A DNA stretch of 7,117 nucleotides from Flavobacteriales bacterium. Lineage in GTDB: Bacteria > Bacteroidota > Bacteroidia > Flavobacteriales_F > PHOS-HE28. The notes under the pieces are model-generated. The model was not told the DNA's origin and made no database searches. It saw only the letters and a list, made by a program, of their open reading frames with translations. Every line of letters begins with the position of its first letter. The first letter of the stretch is position 1. The stretch is taken from the NCBI GenBank assembly GCA_016705955.1, contig JADJKO010000009.1, positions 1 to 7,117 of the forward strand, written 5' to 3'. The translations under genes were made by a program, and so were the position numbers. Below, piece after piece: positions 6,442 to 7,117 of this stretch.

Positions 6442-7117
6442 TGCGATTCATCGCCCTTCAAGAACGCATCCCACCCTTGGGCGAGCAACGGTTGATAGCC
6501 TTGGCTGTTCACCGCGGTGTCCGCTCTTCGCATCACACATGGGCATGACGAAGCTGCGGATTCGCTCCGGTCTTGTCGTGGTCCGCGAGCGCGACCGTGA
6601 ACAGCAATTCATAGTCCTCGCCATTCAACGCGCACGTGGAGGGATCCAGGTTGAAATCGCGCGCGGTCTGGTAGGTCGTTGGGTCGACTGGCAAATTTCT
6701 GGTCTCGTGGACCATGGCGCGTGCGCTCTTGCCTGCAGAGATGGAGCACTTTCGCTCGCTGGACCATCGCTGACATCGATCATGCTGGTCTGGCTTCATG
6801 AGCTTCTTCAAGGGTTCGATGATGTCCTGCGCTTCGGTTTCAATTGTCGCTCGAGGATGTAGTCGTGTCCGGCCATCCGGCTTAGCGCCGGTCTCCTTGA
6901 ACACGGCCTTCTCGCGCTCCAGCACTTGGAGGCCCATGTACGCGCCACCCAGATCCCCCGCTCACCACCAGCAGGTCGTTCTCTTCGCTGCGGTACACGA
7001 TGTCCTCCTTCTTCGCCAGCTGATGGCGGTGACGGCGATGACCAGGCCACTTGCGCTGCTGCAGGTATCGCCGCCCAGCGTATCCAGCCGTAATGCGCGC
7101 ACGCTTGTGCCATGCCT
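6426..7117 (-). CDS. thiL: Thiamine-monophosphate kinase ThiL, C-terminal part, multiply frameshifted
   Basis: ThiL uses ATP to phosphorylate thiamine monophosphate to thiamine diphosphate, the last step of thiamine cofactor synthesis in the cytosol. Joining frames on the minus strand gives, in order, GMAQACAHYG; LDTLGGDTCSSASGLVIAVT (GGD is a nucleotide/metal-site motif); LAKKEDIVYRS; ENDLLVVSG; DLGGAYMGLQVLEREKAVFK; AGHDYILERQLKP; SMIDVSDG (6763-6783, the conserved Asp motif); LPVDPTTYQTARDFNLDPST; EDYELLFTVALADHDK; and the tail VNSQGYQPLLAQGWDAF, with TGA at 6426-6428. The N-terminal third lies beyond the right edge. At least seven frame changes are needed. The stop overlaps the tail of the convergent helical-protein gene by up to 16 bases. 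Identity is strong because motif order and spacing are preserved across all breaks. It is either a pseudogene or, more likely, poorly polished sequence. Confidence 0.82.

Noticed and set aside
6296..6862. Plus-strand ORF of 188 residues
   Set aside because: Its first part is the alternative frame of the helical protein, and the C-terminal reading LTGKGYAALVRGRALDL belongs to that gene. The rest is antisense to thiL.
1..7117. CRISPR array, insertion sequence, tRNA or rRNA
   Set aside because: No regularly spaced repeats, transposase motifs, terminal inverted repeats or tRNA-like clover-leaf sequences were seen on either strand.

Overview
The window looks like a fragment of a fairly GC-rich member of the Bacteroidota, probably Flavobacteriales-like. 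Four things point there: a LytTR response regulator beside a propeller-type (Reg_prop/Y_Y_Y) LytS-like histidine kinase; a promoter of the Bacteroidetes form TTG-N20-TAnnTTTG; a lipoprotein whose sequence after the lipid cysteine (CSKEEC) fits the Bacteroidetes lipoprotein export signal; and a helical protein of a type I associate with Bacteroidota. This is inference from families and motifs; no search was run.

Layout. Positions 1-110 (minus) hold the edge of an unidentified protein. Positions 111-653 are mostly non-coding, with two inverted repeats and, just before the regulator gene, a pair of LytTR-box-like direct repeats and a weak -7 element. A LytTR response regulator (654-1406, plus) is followed after 3 bases by a large sensor kinase (1410-4414, plus): signal peptide, about 14 propeller blades, Y_Y_Y domain, one membrane helix, and a His_kinase/HATPase core. 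Next come a separately promoted small lipoprotein (4457-4729) with a good intrinsic terminator (4759-4780), an all-helical protein of unknown function (4885-6441, plus), and the C-terminal two thirds of thiamine-monophosphate kinase ThiL (6426-7117, minus), which meets the previous gene tail to tail and runs off the right edge.

The most striking property is reading-frame damage. The kinase is recognisable from end to end but only by changing frame about eight times (six apparent single-base losses, two gains). ThiL needs at least seven changes in 0.7 kb. The helical protein needs one, in an AAA run near its C-terminus. The response regulator shows none. Protein-level conservation across every break argues for sequencing or assembly indels, worst near the right edge, rather than old pseudogenes, but the sequence alone cannot settle this.

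Functionally, the kinase would sense a periplasmic signal through its double propeller and phosphorylate Asp56 of the regulator. The regulator would then bind DNA through LytTR; the repeat pair upstream of its own gene suggests autoregulation. I see no clearly new system here. The best leads are that candidate operator, the near-leaderless lipoprotein transcript and the probable surface display of the lipoprotein.
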